Source: Nocardia colli (GTDB lineage Bacteria > Actinomycetota > Actinomycetes > Mycobacteriales > Mycobacteriaceae). From it: a DNA stretch of 64,000 nt. The stretch covers positions 186,001-250,000 of the forward strand of contig NZ_VXLC01000018.1 in NCBI RefSeq assembly GCF_008704205.1, read 5' to 3'. Below are positions 35,288-44,695 of this stretch, one piece after another. Below the pieces are notes generated by a model. That model was not told the DNA's origin. It did not search any database and saw only the letters and a list, made by a program, of their open reading frames with translations. How positions within the stretch are numbered: position 1 is the stretch's first letter; the number at the start of each line of letters is the position of its first letter. Position numbers and translations under genes: made by a program.

Positions 35288-36480
35288 AAATCCTGGTGCT
35301 GCACGAGAGCAAGTTCGAGCGTATGGGTTACGCGCGGGCCTTCGACCACGACGAGCACGACGTCGTCTACGCGGGCACCGCCGACCGCCTCGGCAACATT
35401 CCGGCCGAAATCCGTTGCGGAAAGCACGAATTGACCTCCGATCGGCCGGTTGTCGATCAGCTGCGGCCGTGGATGCGCGAGCGGGCGCCGTTCGATCGGC
35501 TCTTCGCCCGGCGCGAGTTGCTGATCATGCCCGCGGCCCAGCTGCGCGAGGAGTTCGGCATCCCGGGCATGCGTCCTGCGGCGGCGCTGCGCTTCCGGGA
35601 CAAGGTCGTCATGAAGGAAATCCTGGCCGCGGCGGGGATCCGGGTGCCGCGGTGGTTCCCGGCCACGGCGCTGCCGGAACGAATTCCGTGGTCCGGCAAA
35701 GTGGTCGTCAAGCCGCGGGATGCGAATGCCAGCCGGGGGATCGTGGTCTGCGATGACTACGACAGCGCGCGCACGCTGATCGCCGAGCGTGGCCGCGAGC
35801 CCGCTTTCACCGAACGGTACGAGATCGAGGAGTATCTCGACGGACCGGTGTGCGCCATCGACGGATTCCTGTTCCGGGGCGAGCCGGTGGCGGTACAGGT
35901 CGCTCGATACGTAGGCACCTGCTTGGACTACGAGAACGGACTGCCCTCCGGGACTGTCCAATACGAGGATGCGGACCTCGCGGCATGGGCGTGCAGGTGT
36001 GTGCGCGCCCTCGGCGGCCAGACCCTGACCTTCCACCTGGAGGCGATCCTGACCGCGCACGGCCCGGCGTTCCTGGAGGTCGCCGCGCGTGGTGGGGGCG
36101 GGCACCTCGGCGAGATGCTGTCCCGGCGCAGCGGCGTCCACCTGCACACCGTCGATATGGCCACGGACGTGCGCGGCGAGTTGGCGACCGATCTGATCGC
36201 CGAGCCCGCGCCCCAGCTCTACTACGGCGACTTCCTGTTTCCCGGGCACGTTTATGCGGGGGCGCCGGTTTCGGTCGAGGTGCCACCGGAACTGCTCACC
36301 GATCCGATGCTGGTGACGCACCGGATTCACCCGCAAGGCGCGCCGACCACGACCGATCCCGGTTACGAGCCTGAGCATCTCGCGTTCGCGGGCATGATCG
36401 CCGGCCCCGATCCCGACGAGCTGGAGAGCTGGCTGCGGCGCCTGTTCGCGAGCGTCACCGTGTCCACCGGGATGTCGTGA
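35284..36480 (+). CDS. ATP-grasp ligase 1
   Basis: 398 residues, ATP-grasp superfamily. The ATP-binding loop is seen in KVVVKPRDANASRGI, and the C-terminal metal segment in FLEVAARGGGGHLGEML. Such enzymes form an amide or peptide bond through an acyl-phosphate. In context, the substrate could be phosphonoalanine or another amino acid joined to a partner or to the 62-aa protein. It overlaps the aldehyde dehydrogenase gene (ATGA). The next gene is also ATP-grasp, so a two-step peptide assembly is likely. Confidence 0.9.
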   Translation: MKILVLHESKFERMGYARAFDHDEHDVVYAGTADRLGNIPAEIRCGKHELTSDRPVVDQLRPWMRERAPFDRLFARRELLIMPAAQLREEFGIPGMRPAAALRFRDKVVMKEILAAAGIRVPRWFPATALPERIPWSGKVVVKPRDANASRGIVVCDDYDSARTLIAERGREPAFTERYEIEEYLDGPVCAIDGFLFRGEPVAVQVARYVGTCLDYENGLPSGTVQYEDADLAAWACRCVRALGGQTLTFHLEAILTAHGPAFLEVAARGGGGHLGEMLSRRSGVHLHTVDMATDVRGELATDLIAEPAPQLYYGDFLFPGHVYAGAPVSVEVPPELLTDPMLVTHRIHPQGAPTTTDPGYEPEHLAFAGMIAGPDPDELESWLRRLFASVTVSTGMS

Positions 36481-37685
36481 TGATCCGGCATTTCCTGCTG
36501 ATCGGCGGCGCCCGCGATGTCGCACCGGTTCTCCGGGACCGGCGACCGGAGCTGCGGATCACCACGATGGTCGCGGTGCCGCGACTGCACCGAATCCGCC
36601 ACTCCGGCCTGTGCACCCGGGTCATCGCGCTCGACGACTCGGCCACCACCGCCGAATGGGTCGCGCTCGCTCGGCGCGTACACGAACTGGAGCCGATGCA
36701 TGCGGTGGGCGCGTTCGGCGAATACGACCAGCATCGAGCGGCGGCGATCGCGGCCGCGCTGGGCCTGCCCTTTCACACCCCGGAGGTCATTGCCCGGGTA
36801 TACGACAAAACGCTGATGCGGCAACGGCTTCGGGCGTGCGGAATCGACGACACGCCGGCTGCCGCGGTCGAAACGGCGCAGGATCTCGAGCATTTCGCCG
36901 ACGAGCACGGATTGCCGCTGATCCTCAAGCCGCGCAGCGGATCCGGCAGTGAGCGCATTGTCCGGGTTTCGACCGCGGCCGAGTTGCCCGCCGCGCTGTC
37001 GCAGGTGGACGGTGACCAGTTGGTCGAGCGATATCTCGACGGCGACGAGGTCAGCGTGGAGGCGTTCTCCGAAGGGGGCGTGCATCGGATCGTCGGGATC
37101 ACCCGCAAGCTCAAGGACGCCGGTTTCGTGGAGATCGGGCACGTGATCCGCGCGGCGACGGCCACGGACGAGCCGGTGGCCCGCTATGTACGCTCCGTTT
37201 TGGATGCGCTCGGGATCTCTTACGGCCCAACGCATACCGAGCTGATCCGGACGGTTGCCGGGCCGCGGATCGTGGAGACGCACACCCGTGCCGGCGGGGA
37301 TCAGCTTCCGCAGTTGCTGCACGCGGCGACGGGTATCGATCTGGTCGAGCTGGCGGTGCGGCAGTCGCTGGGCGAACAGGTGCTGCCGGTACTCGACGCG
37401 ATGCTCGCCGAACCCGGTCGCGCATCGCGGGCCGGCGCGATTCGATACCAGGTTCCGCCCGCCTCCGGTCGCTTGCTCCGGGTGGATCATGTCGACGAAG
37501 CCGCCGCGATGGCGGGCGTGACCGGCTGCACGCTGCTCAAGGAACCCGGCGCTCCACTGGTGGTGCCGATGCGCGACTCGGACGACCGGGTCGCCTACTG
37601 CACCTCGCTCGCCGACGATGTCGAATCCGCCGCTGCCGCAGCAGAACTGGCGGCACAGCGACTGGAAGTCGTGCTGGCGCCGTGA
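36477..37685 (+). CDS. ATP-grasp ligase 2
   Basis: 402 residues, resembling the carbamoyl-phosphate synthase/biotin carboxylase-like ATP-grasp group of dipeptide ligases. LPLILKPRSGSGSERI is the ATP-binding strand, followed by LVERYLDGDEVSVEAFSEGG and HTRAGGDQLPQLL in the metal region. It starts at GTG 36477 or ATG 36480, overlapping the previous stop. It is not a close repeat of ATP-grasp ligase 1 and probably adds a second residue or a different acceptor. Confidence 0.9.
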   Translation: MMIRHFLLIGGARDVAPVLRDRRPELRITTMVAVPRLHRIRHSGLCTRVIALDDSATTAEWVALARRVHELEPMHAVGAFGEYDQHRAAAIAAALGLPFHTPEVIARVYDKTLMRQRLRACGIDDTPAAAVETAQDLEHFADEHGLPLILKPRSGSGSERIVRVSTAAELPAALSQVDGDQLVERYLDGDEVSVEAFSEGGVHRIVGITRKLKDAGFVEIGHVIRAATATDEPVARYVRSVLDALGISYGPTHTELIRTVAGPRIVETHTRAGGDQLPQLLHAATGIDLVELAVRQSLGEQVLPVLDAMLAEPGRASRAGAIRYQVPPASGRLLRVDHVDEAAAMAGVTGCTLLKEPGAPLVVPMRDSDDRVAYCTSLADDVESAAAAAELAAQRLEVVLAP

Positions 37686-38932
37686 CGCGCGGGCAGGCGT
37701 GGCGAGCGGTGGTCCTGCCGCCGGTGGGCGCAGGACGGATCGCCGGTTCCGCCTTGGCGGACGCGGTCGGTACCGGCGTGTTCGCCTCGGGTGCCGCAGT
37801 GTATTTCAGTCAGCGGCTCGGGTTGAGCATCGCCACTATCGCGGGTGGTCTGGCCGTCGCGGGCGCCGTGGCGCTCGCCGCCGTGACGCCGCTCGGCATG
37901 CTGTCCGATCGCTTCGGCTATCAGCGCGTCCTGCGGATCACCCACTTCGCCCACGCGCTGCTCTATCCGCTGTTCCTCTTCGTCGGCAACGTAGCCGAGT
38001 TCATCGGGTTGATCACGGTGGTGACCGTGCTGGACCGGCTGGCCTCGCCCGCGTTCCAGGCGATGGTGGGCGCCACCGTCGGCACCGAAAGACGCAGCGA
38101 GACCATGGGTTACGTCCGGGCGGTGCGCAACGGCGGCTTCGCGCTCGGCGGATTGATAACCAGCACGGCGATCGCGGTCGGCACCACCACGGCCTACAAC
38201 GTGCTGCCGGTCGGCAACGCGGTCTCCTTCGCGCTGGCCGGAATTCTGTTGTCCGGCATACCGAATGCCTGCGCGCCGCGGACCCCGGCGGACGCTCCGC
38301 CCCGCCGCCGCGTCCGTCCGCGCTACCTCGCCCTCGCCGGGCTCAACGTCGTGCTGCTGATGCACGACACCATCCTTCAGCTGGCCCTGCCGCTGTACGT
38401 GCTCAACCAAACTCGGCTCCCCGCGGCGGTGCTGCCACCGCTGTATGTGCTGAATACCGTGCTGGTGGTGGTGCTGCAGCGCAGGCTGAGCCGGTGGGCG
38501 GCCACCATCCGGGGCGCGGCTCGCGCCGAGCAGGCTGCCGGGGTGCTGCTGGCCGTGGCGTGCGCCTGCTTCGCGGCCGTTGCCGTGCTCGCACCCGTTG
38601 CCGGTGCCGGCGCCCTCGTCGTCGGCGTGGTCGCGTTGACCGTAGGGGAGTCGCTACAGGTCGCCGGGGCCTGGGAACTGTCCTACGAGCACGCGCCGAG
38701 TGCCGAGCGCGGTGCGCATCTCGCGGTGTTCAGTATCGGTGTCGGCGTGCAACATTCGGTCGGTCCGGGCATCGTGTCGCTGCTCGCGGTGTGGGGCGCC
38801 GTGGCCTGGTTCCCCGTTGCCGCGGCTTTCGTCCTCGCGGGCACGGCGACTCGTCGGATCGCGAGCCGGCCTTGGCCCGCTCTGCAGCGGGGGCTGAAGG
38901 ATTCGCCGCCGGAGGTCACTCGGCTCCATTGA
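37682..38932 (+). CDS. MFS exporter
   Basis: 416 residues with about 12 membrane segments and the MFS motif LGMLSDRFGYQR between segments 2 and 3. It is the last of the overlapping genes of cluster A (GTGA), which suggests export of, and self-resistance to, the finished phosphonate. It resembles the upstream MFS gene at 19931 in its C-terminal layout, so the two may be paralogues. Confidence 0.9.
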   Translation: MTRGQAWRAVVLPPVGAGRIAGSALADAVGTGVFASGAAVYFSQRLGLSIATIAGGLAVAGAVALAAVTPLGMLSDRFGYQRVLRITHFAHALLYPLFLFVGNVAEFIGLITVVTVLDRLASPAFQAMVGATVGTERRSETMGYVRAVRNGGFALGGLITSTAIAVGTTTAYNVLPVGNAVSFALAGILLSGIPNACAPRTPADAPPRRRVRPRYLALAGLNVVLLMHDTILQLALPLYVLNQTRLPAAVLPPLYVLNTVLVVVLQRRLSRWAATIRGAARAEQAAGVLLAVACACFAAVAVLAPVAGAGALVVGVVALTVGESLQVAGAWELSYEHAPSAERGAHLAVFSIGVGVQHSVGPGIVSLLAVWGAVAWFPVAAAFVLAGTATRRIASRPWPALQRGLKDSPPEVTRLH

Positions 38933-38953
38933 CACCCGACCAAGGAGCGCCGT

Positions 38954-40336
38954 ATGTCGCTTACCCGGAATGAGTTCGCCAATCTCTTTGTCGCACTTGC
39001 TATTATCCTGATCTCCGCGCACGTCGGCGCGCAATTGTGTGCGAGACTGCGCCAACCGCCCGTCATCGGCGAGATCCTGGGCGGACTGCTCCTGGGGCCG
39101 ACCGTGTTCGGGGCGGTGGCGCCCGGCGTGGCAGGTCACCTGTTTCCGGCCACCGGCACCGTGCACTCCGGGCTACAGGTGCTCAATGAATTCGGACTGC
39201 TCCTGCTGATGTTCCTGGCTGGGCGCGAGGTCGTGACCTACCGCAACCCGGGCAGGCAGCGAACGGTTGCCGCGCTTGCCGCGGCGGGGTTGATCATCCC
39301 GATGGTGCTCGGCGTCGCGGCCGGGCTCGCGCTCGATCACGACGACTATTCGGGCTCACACGGGACCAGGGCCACCTTCGCGCTCATCTTCGGAATTGCC
39401 TTCGCGGTCACCAGCATTCCGGTCATTTCGCGGATCATGCTGGATCTCGGTCTACTGAATACCAGCTTTGCCCGGATCGTCCTCGCGGTGGCGTTGCTCG
39501 AGGATGTCGTGCTGTATGTCGCGCTCGCCGTGACGTTCGCGCTGGTCCAGACAAAGAACGGTCAAACGTTCGGGTTCGCCGCATGGCTCGAACTGGACGG
39601 CGCCGCCGCGATTACCTATCAGGTGGTCGTCAGTCTGCTGTTCATCGGCGTCTTGCTGCTGGCCGGCAAACAGGTGTTCCACCGGTTGGCCACGAGCCGG
39701 GCGAACCTCATGGAAAAGGGCAATCCCGTCGCGTTCCGGCTGGTATTCGCCATCGCGGTGGTCCTGGCCTGCGTCTTCCTCGGGATCAATGCCGTCTTCG
39801 GTGCGCTGCTGGCCGGGATCGCCTCCTCCGACGCCGGCACGCCCCTGGACCGCCCGGACGCGGAGCCGGCGCCGGGCGTGCGCGCGGGGGACACGATCAA
39901 GCAGTTTTCGCTCGCGTTTTTCATTCCCATCTATTTCGCCGGTGTCGGTATGCAGCTCGACCTGGCACGCAATTTCGACATCGTATTCTTCGTCATCTTC
40001 TTCCTGACGGCGACAGCGGTGAAAGCGTTCAGTGTGTGGGCCGCAGCCCGCGCGGTGGGCGAGACGAACCGCGACGCGAAGAACTTCGCAGTCGCTTTGA
40101 ACGCTCGCGGCGGCCCCGGCATCGTCCTGGCGACCGTCACTCTGTCCGCAGGCCTCATCAACGAGAAATTCTTCACCAGCATCGTCGTCCTATCCATCGT
40201 GACCTCCGCCATGGCCGGAATGTGGCTGGAGCGCGCATTCCCGGCCCACCGCCGCGGACCCCTCGACCCCGCCGAACCGTCACCCGCGACAGATTCGAAT
40301 CACGTGAAGCGCGCCGAGGAAGTGCCCGAGCCCTAG
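38954..40336 (+). CDS. CPA2-type cation:proton antiporter
   Basis: 460 residues with ~12 membrane segments and the Na+/H+ exchanger fold. Features are QPPVIGEILGGLLLGP, the helical stretch IPVISRIMLDLGLLNTSFA, and EDVVLYVALAV carrying the ion-binding acid residues. No C-terminal TrkA-N domain is present. AAGGAG lies before ATG. It follows the MFS gene by 21 nt on the same strand and is probably the last gene of the cluster operon. Similar antiporters occur at the ends of several actinobacterial natural product clusters. Its role may be pH balance during export or ion-coupled resistance. Confidence 0.88.
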   Translation: MSLTRNEFANLFVALAIILISAHVGAQLCARLRQPPVIGEILGGLLLGPTVFGAVAPGVAGHLFPATGTVHSGLQVLNEFGLLLLMFLAGREVVTYRNPGRQRTVAALAAAGLIIPMVLGVAAGLALDHDDYSGSHGTRATFALIFGIAFAVTSIPVISRIMLDLGLLNTSFARIVLAVALLEDVVLYVALAVTFALVQTKNGQTFGFAAWLELDGAAAITYQVVVSLLFIGVLLLAGKQVFHRLATSRANLMEKGNPVAFRLVFAIAVVLACVFLGINAVFGALLAGIASSDAGTPLDRPDAEPAPGVRAGDTIKQFSLAFFIPIYFAGVGMQLDLARNFDIVFFVIFFLTATAVKAFSVWAAARAVGETNRDAKNFAVALNARGGPGIVLATVTLSAGLINEKFFTSIVVLSIVTSAMAGMWLERAFPAHRRGPLDPAEPSPATDSNHVKRAEEVPEP

Positions 40337-40357
40337 CAGTCGGGATTCGCAGGTAGG

Positions 40358-40945
40358 TCAGCGGCTGTGGGTGGTTCTGGCGCGGACGTGGATTCGCTCG
40401 CCGTGTTTTCCGAACAGGCTGAGGACTTCGACGTTGCCGCGTCCCGCGGCGCCGAACCAGTGCGGGACCTGGCAGTCGAACTCGGCGGCTTCGCCGGCGC
40501 CCAGGATGAAATCGTGGTCGCCGAGTCGTACGCGCAGGCGTCCGCGCAATACGTAGAGCCATTCGTAGCCTTCGTGGGTGCGCAGGTAGGGCTCTTCGTC
40601 GTGGGCGGGGATGACCATTTTGAAGGCGCGCGGATGTCCTTGGTGGCGCGACAGCGGGATCAGGACGCGGCCGTCCTTGCTGGTGGGTTCCTGCGGCACC
40701 CGGGGATCGACGATCCGGGGTGCGGCGACGATCTCGTCGAGCGGGATGCCGAGTGCCACCGTGATCGGCAGGAGTAATTCCAGGCTCGGCTTGCGCTGCC
40801 CGGACTCGAGCCGCGACAGCGTGCTGGTCGACAGCCCGGTGACGCGAGCCAAGTCGGCCAGGGTCGAGCCTTTCTGCTCGCGGGCGCGCCGCAGCCGTGC
40901 CGGTATCTGCTCGATCACGGCGCCGACGCTCGGTTGATCATCCAT
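40358..40945 (-). CDS. XRE-cupin transcriptional regulator
   Basis: 195 residues: an N-terminal XRE HTH (LADLARVTGLSTSTLSRLESGQRKP) and a C-terminal cupin domain with GYEWLYVLRGRLRVRLG. This is the family that senses small molecules and often controls export or catabolism. It ends 21 nt from the convergent antiporter and is divergent from an MFS pump, which it probably regulates. A role in either phosphonate cluster is possible but not indicated. Confidence 0.92.
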   Translation of the reverse strand: MDDQPSVGAVIEQIPARLRRAREQKGSTLADLARVTGLSTSTLSRLESGQRKPSLELLLPITVALGIPLDEIVAAPRIVDPRVPQEPTSKDGRVLIPLSRHQGHPRAFKMVIPAHDEEPYLRTHEGYEWLYVLRGRLRVRLGDHDFILGAGEAAEFDCQVPHWFGAAGRGNVEVLSLFGKHGERIHVRARTTHSR

Positions 40946-41037
40946 ACGAGCCAGTCAACCGATCTGTCCCGGAATCGGCAACGTTCTTTGCTGATATCGC
41001 GCGGTTGCCCCAATGCTCGTCTCGGAGGTGATCCGAT

Positions 41038-42240
41038 ATGAATCAAACGGATACGCAAGTGATTCCGAACAGCCGCACGGACCGAATGCCCGTCGGGGTA
41101 TACCTGTTGGGCTTCAGCTTGTTCGCGATGGGAACCGCGGAGTTCTTGCTGGCTGGTGTGCTCCCCGAGGTCGCCGCCGACCTCGACGTTCCGCTGTCCT
41201 CGGCCGGAATGCTCATCACCGCGTTCGCGCTGGGCGTCGTATTCGGCGGCCCGCCGTTGGCTGTGCTCAGCCTGCGGTGGCCGCGACGTTCCGCCCTGAT
41301 GGCGACGCAGGGCGTCTTTGCCGTGAGCATCGCGGCCGGTCTGCTCGGGAACTATCAAGTGCTACTGGCCACCAGGGTGATCTCCGGTGTCGCCTATGCG
41401 GGCTTCTTCGCAGTCGCGTCGGTGACCGCGATCAGCTTGGTGAGCCCGGACCGCAATGCCCGTGCGTCCGGTGTTGTCGTCAGTGGCCTCAGCGTCGCCA
41501 TGATCGCCGGCGGGCCCGCCGGAACCCTGTTGAGTCATTTCACCGGATGGCGTGGTGGATTCTGGGCCGTGGTGGTGCTGACGCTCGTCGGGATCGCCGG
41601 TTGCTTTATCGGAATACCCACTGCCGCAAGAGATCCGGAGCGCCACGGCGGACCGGACGTGGTGCGCGAGCTGGCGACGATGCGCAGGCCGAGGCTCTGG
41701 TGCGTCTACGCGATCACCATCCTGACCACCGCGGCCTACATGATCACATTCAATTACCTGGCCGCCATGCTCGCCGACATCACTTCGGTTCCGGCAGCGT
41801 GGATTCCGGCCGTCCTCGCGCTCTTCGGCGTCGGCGCTTTGGTCGGTCTGTCCATCGGTGGCCGGATCTCGGACCGGCGCCCGCACCTGGCGCTGCTGAC
41901 CGGGACGTGTGCGGTCGTGCTCCTGTCCGTCGTCCTGGCGGTGGTGATGGCGCATGCCTGGTTGGTCGTGCCTGCGGTGTTCCTGCTCGGGATCGCCGCG
42001 TTCCTGCTCAATCCCGCTCTGTACGGCCGGGTGTTCGCGATAGCCGCCGATGCGCCGACCCTTGCCGGGGCGACGACGGTGTCGGCGTTCCAGCTGGGCA
42101 TCAGCTGCACTCCCGTGCTCGCGGCCGCGACATTGACGCACGGCGCCGCTCTCACCACGCTATGCCTGATCGGAGCCGCCCTCGCCGCAGTCGCCGCCCC
42201 ATTGATCTACCTCGACAAGGCACGGCAGATGACGGGGTAA
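41038..42240 (+). CDS. MFS drug efflux transporter (Cmx/AraJ-like DHA1)
   Basis: 400 residues, 12 membrane segments. The opening MPVGVYLLGFSLFAMGTAEF is characteristic of DHA1 pumps such as chloramphenicol exporters. The ribosome binding site GGAGGTGATC is an unusually full match to the anti-SD of 16S rRNA and lies just before the ATG. It is divergent from the XRE-cupin regulator. The probable role is drug efflux. Confidence 0.93.
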   Translation: MNQTDTQVIPNSRTDRMPVGVYLLGFSLFAMGTAEFLLAGVLPEVAADLDVPLSSAGMLITAFALGVVFGGPPLAVLSLRWPRRSALMATQGVFAVSIAAGLLGNYQVLLATRVISGVAYAGFFAVASVTAISLVSPDRNARASGVVVSGLSVAMIAGGPAGTLLSHFTGWRGGFWAVVVLTLVGIAGCFIGIPTAARDPERHGGPDVVRELATMRRPRLWCVYAITILTTAAYMITFNYLAAMLADITSVPAAWIPAVLALFGVGALVGLSIGGRISDRRPHLALLTGTCAVVLLSVVLAVVMAHAWLVVPAVFLLGIAAFLLNPALYGRVFAIAADAPTLAGATTVSAFQLGISCTPVLAAATLTHGAALTTLCLIGAALAAVAAPLIYLDKARQMTG

Positions 42241-42299
42241 CCGGGGGCTACGCGCACCGAGGCGCGACCGATCGATGCGTAGGATCTCGCCGCGCACGC

Positions 42300-42334
42300 C
42301 GGCGCCCCCGGCTCTGGATGAGCCGAGGGCGCCG
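42300..42334. terminator. Bidirectional stem-loop terminator
   Basis: A 15-bp stem (42300-42314 with 42320-42334, one mismatch) closes the 5-nt loop TGGAT. It lies between the convergent stops of the MFS pump and the phosphodiesterase-like gene. There is no T-tract. Confidence 0.65.
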
Positions 42335-42341
42335 GGGAACG

Positions 42342-43304
42342 TCAGTCCGCGTTGATCATCGACGTGCCGTCGAAGTCCTTGCTGGCCGGAACACCCAGCA
42401 GCGCGACGGCGGTGGGGGTGATGTCGACGAGCGAGTTCTTGGTCTTCGCACCGGGTTTGAACGACGAGCCGCGGGCGATGACGAAATTGGCTGTCTCGTC
42501 GGCGGATTGGCCGCCGTGACCACCGGTGGGGCGGTGGCCGTGATCGGCGGTGACGATGATCTGCCACTTCTCCTTAGGGTTGGCGGCGGCGCGGGCGTCG
42601 ACGGCGGCGACGATCTTGCCGACCTGCTGGTCCACCCGGGTGACGGCGTCCAGGTATTCCCGCGAGGCGCCGCCGTGGCTGTGGCCTGCCTCGTCGACCT
42701 GGTCGAGATGGGTGAACAGGAAGTCCGGGGCGTCCTTGGCGATGGCGGCGGCACTGGCGTCGGCGGTGGCCGCGTCGATCTTGGATTCGTCCGGATCGTC
42801 CGGTTGCGCCGCGGTCGCGATGTTGACGTCGGCGTGCGGATCGCCGCTCCCCGCGATGGTGGCGATGGGACCCCAGGTCGCGATGGACTCGGTCGTCAAT
42901 TCCGGCTTGGCGGTTTCGAGTTGGGTGAAGACGGTGGGGTACTTGGCGAACGGGGTGGCGTCGAAGTTGTTGTTCTTGATGCCGTGCTTGGTGTCCCACA
43001 CGCCGGTGAGCACGGTGGCCCACGACGGGCCGGAAATGGTGGTGTGCGGGGCGATCGAGGACTGGGCCAGGGTGCCCTGCTCGGACAGTGCGAGCAGGTT
43101 GGGCGCTTTGGCTTCGACGATCTTCTTGTACATGGTGCCGTCGAGCCCGATGACCACCACTTTGGTGTTCGAGCCGGATGACCCGGTGCCGGGCAATCCG
43201 GGTGCGCCGGTGGCGGGACCGGCTACCAGCAAGGTAGCGGCGATCGGGGCGATCGCGGTGGCGGTGATCCAGCGCGAGGACTTCGATTTGCGGTGCGGTC
43301 TCAT
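42342..43304 (-). CDS. Secreted alkaline-phosphatase-superfamily phosphodiesterase
   Basis: 320 residues. A signal peptide is likely (basic start, then ITATAIAPIAATLLVAGPATGA). Metal and nucleophile positions of the NPP/type I phosphodiesterase family are visible: VIGLDGT, HTTISGPSW (nucleophile Thr or Ser), HLDQVDEAGHSHG and DHGHRPTGG. It would cleave phosphodiester or pyrophosphate bonds outside the membrane. Phosphonoacetate hydrolase (PhnA) belongs to the same superfamily, but the export signal and motif context favour an NPP-like enzyme. Confidence 0.88.
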   Translation of the reverse strand: MRPHRKSKSSRWITATAIAPIAATLLVAGPATGAPGLPGTGSSGSNTKVVVIGLDGTMYKKIVEAKAPNLLALSEQGTLAQSSIAPHTTISGPSWATVLTGVWDTKHGIKNNNFDATPFAKYPTVFTQLETAKPELTTESIATWGPIATIAGSGDPHADVNIATAAQPDDPDESKIDAATADASAAAIAKDAPDFLFTHLDQVDEAGHSHGGASREYLDAVTRVDQQVGKIVAAVDARAAANPKEKWQIIVTADHGHRPTGGHGGQSADETANFVIARGSSFKPGAKTKNSLVDITPTAVALLGVPASKDFDGTSMINAD

Positions 43305-43397
43305 GGTCTAGACCATTCCATTCGGCATTCGCCGGACGCTAGATCGCATGCGATCAGTTCACCGATGATTCGTTCGGATAAACGATCGGTGCGCCCC

Positions 43398-43420
43398 GTT
43401 CCGTTGATTTCGAACGGAAC
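43398..43420. repeat. Inverted repeat in a 318-nt intergenic region
   Basis: GTTCCGTT-gatttcg-AACGGAAC is a perfect 8-bp inverted repeat between the phosphodiesterase start (43304) and the enoyl-CoA hydratase stop (43623). It could terminate the minus-strand hydratase transcript or act as an operator for the phosphodiesterase gene. Nothing else is seen in 43305-43622. Confidence 0.5.
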
Positions 43421-43622
43421 TGCCGGCCCGCCCTTTCGGGGCGTTGACGAGCACTTATGTGCCGAGGGGGTGAGCCGCCGCCGCTGTTGCGGAGTTCGTC
43501 GCTATGTGTGAAATCAGTTGCTGCGCACGGCATGTCGCGTCGTCTGATAATTTCATCTGGAAATTGCCGAAGCATTCACGCGGATTTCATCTGCTCGCGC
43601 CTGCTGGTGCCGCGAGGTGGAT

Positions 43623-44387
43623 TCACCTGCCGCTCCACCGGGGTTCACGGCGCTCGAAGAACGCGGTGATGCCCTCCATGGTGTCCTTGGACGCGAGGAC
43701 GGCGGTCATCGCGTCGTGGGTGATCCGCCAGGCTGTCTCGTCGTCGGCGGAATTGATGCGCTCGAGGGCGGTCAGGCTCTCCTGGACCGAGATCGGCGCG
43801 TTGCGGCAGATCCGTTCGGCCAATTCTAGCGCGGCGTCCAAGGTGTCGCCCGGCGCGGTCAGCACATTCACGAAGCCGAGGTGCCACGCGCGTTCGGCGC
43901 CGAGTGGTTCGCCGGTGAGCAGCAGCTCTTTCGCGACATTCAGCGGAAGTGCCCGCTGGGTCCGGAACAGCCCGCCGCACGTGGCGATCACGCCGCGTCG
44001 TGGCTCGGGGAGTCCGAAGGTGGCGGTGTGCGCGGCGACCACCAGATCGCAGGCGAGCACGATCTCCATGCCGCCGCCGAGCGCGTATCCCTCGACGGCG
44101 GCGATCAGGGGCTTGCGGCGTCGCCTGCGGATCACGCCGTATTCGCCGCCGCGCGCCGTGGCGGCGCCCGGTCCCGTGCTCAGATCCGTTCCCGCGGAGA
44201 ACCTTTCGTCGCCACCGGTGACGATGGCGACCCGGAGTTCTGGATCGTCCTCGAATTCGTTGAGGGCGCGGTCCAGCTCGGCGGTCATCGCGGCGTCGAA
44301 CGCATTGCGTTTGGCGGGACGGTTCATCCCGATGATGAGGGTGTGGCCGTCGCGTTCACCGCGGATCAGATCGGAATCCGTCGTCAT
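43623..44387 (-). CDS. Enoyl-CoA hydratase/isomerase family protein
   Basis: 254 residues of the crotonase fold. The oxyanion-hole regions are FSAGTDL and LGGGMEIVLACDLV. The two catalytic glutamates of crotonase are not clearly aligned: the first region has MEIVL and the second LPEPRRGVI. Thus it may be hydratase, isomerase or another crotonase-fold enzyme. It stands alone. A 308-nt gap precedes it. Confidence 0.9.
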   Translation of the reverse strand: MTTDSDLIRGERDGHTLIIGMNRPAKRNAFDAAMTAELDRALNEFEDDPELRVAIVTGGDERFSAGTDLSTGPGAATARGGEYGVIRRRRRKPLIAAVEGYALGGGMEIVLACDLVVAAHTATFGLPEPRRGVIATCGGLFRTQRALPLNVAKELLLTGEPLGAERAWHLGFVNVLTAPGDTLDAALELAERICRNAPISVQESLTALERINSADDETAWRITHDAMTAVLASKDTMEGITAFFERREPRWSGR

Positions 44388-44695
44388 ATTGTCGGTACCT
44401 CTCGGGGGCGGGGCGGTCGCCGCGCGGGCTCCCTACTTGACGGTAAGTTGTTGTGCCCCCGCAGGTCTCGACACGATTCGCCACGGGATTGACATCCGGA
44501 GTCAGGCGCGCGGCTCGCGGGGGCGTCGACGACCGACGCCGAGCAACGTCCGTGATCTACTGCGAGCAAGGTCTGGCGGATCCCCGTCCGGCAGATTTAC
44601 TAGCATAACGCTAATATTGACGTAATCACGGCTGACAATGAGCAAAGTCGCGCCGACAGATTTGCCCGCGGCCACGGCGCTCGGAATGGAGTGGC
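44388..44695. other. Intergenic region between divergent genes
   Basis: 308 nt holding the promoters of the enoyl-CoA hydratase and isochorismatase-family genes. A short TAGC-ataac-GCTA palindrome near 44599-44611 is followed by an AT-rich stretch, TAATATTGACG; it may be an operator. No gene is seen. Confidence 0.4.

Noticed and set aside
42342..43304. Phosphonoacetate hydrolase (PhnA)
   Set aside because: Same superfamily, but the signal peptide and the location away from the phosphonate operons favour a secreted phosphodiesterase.
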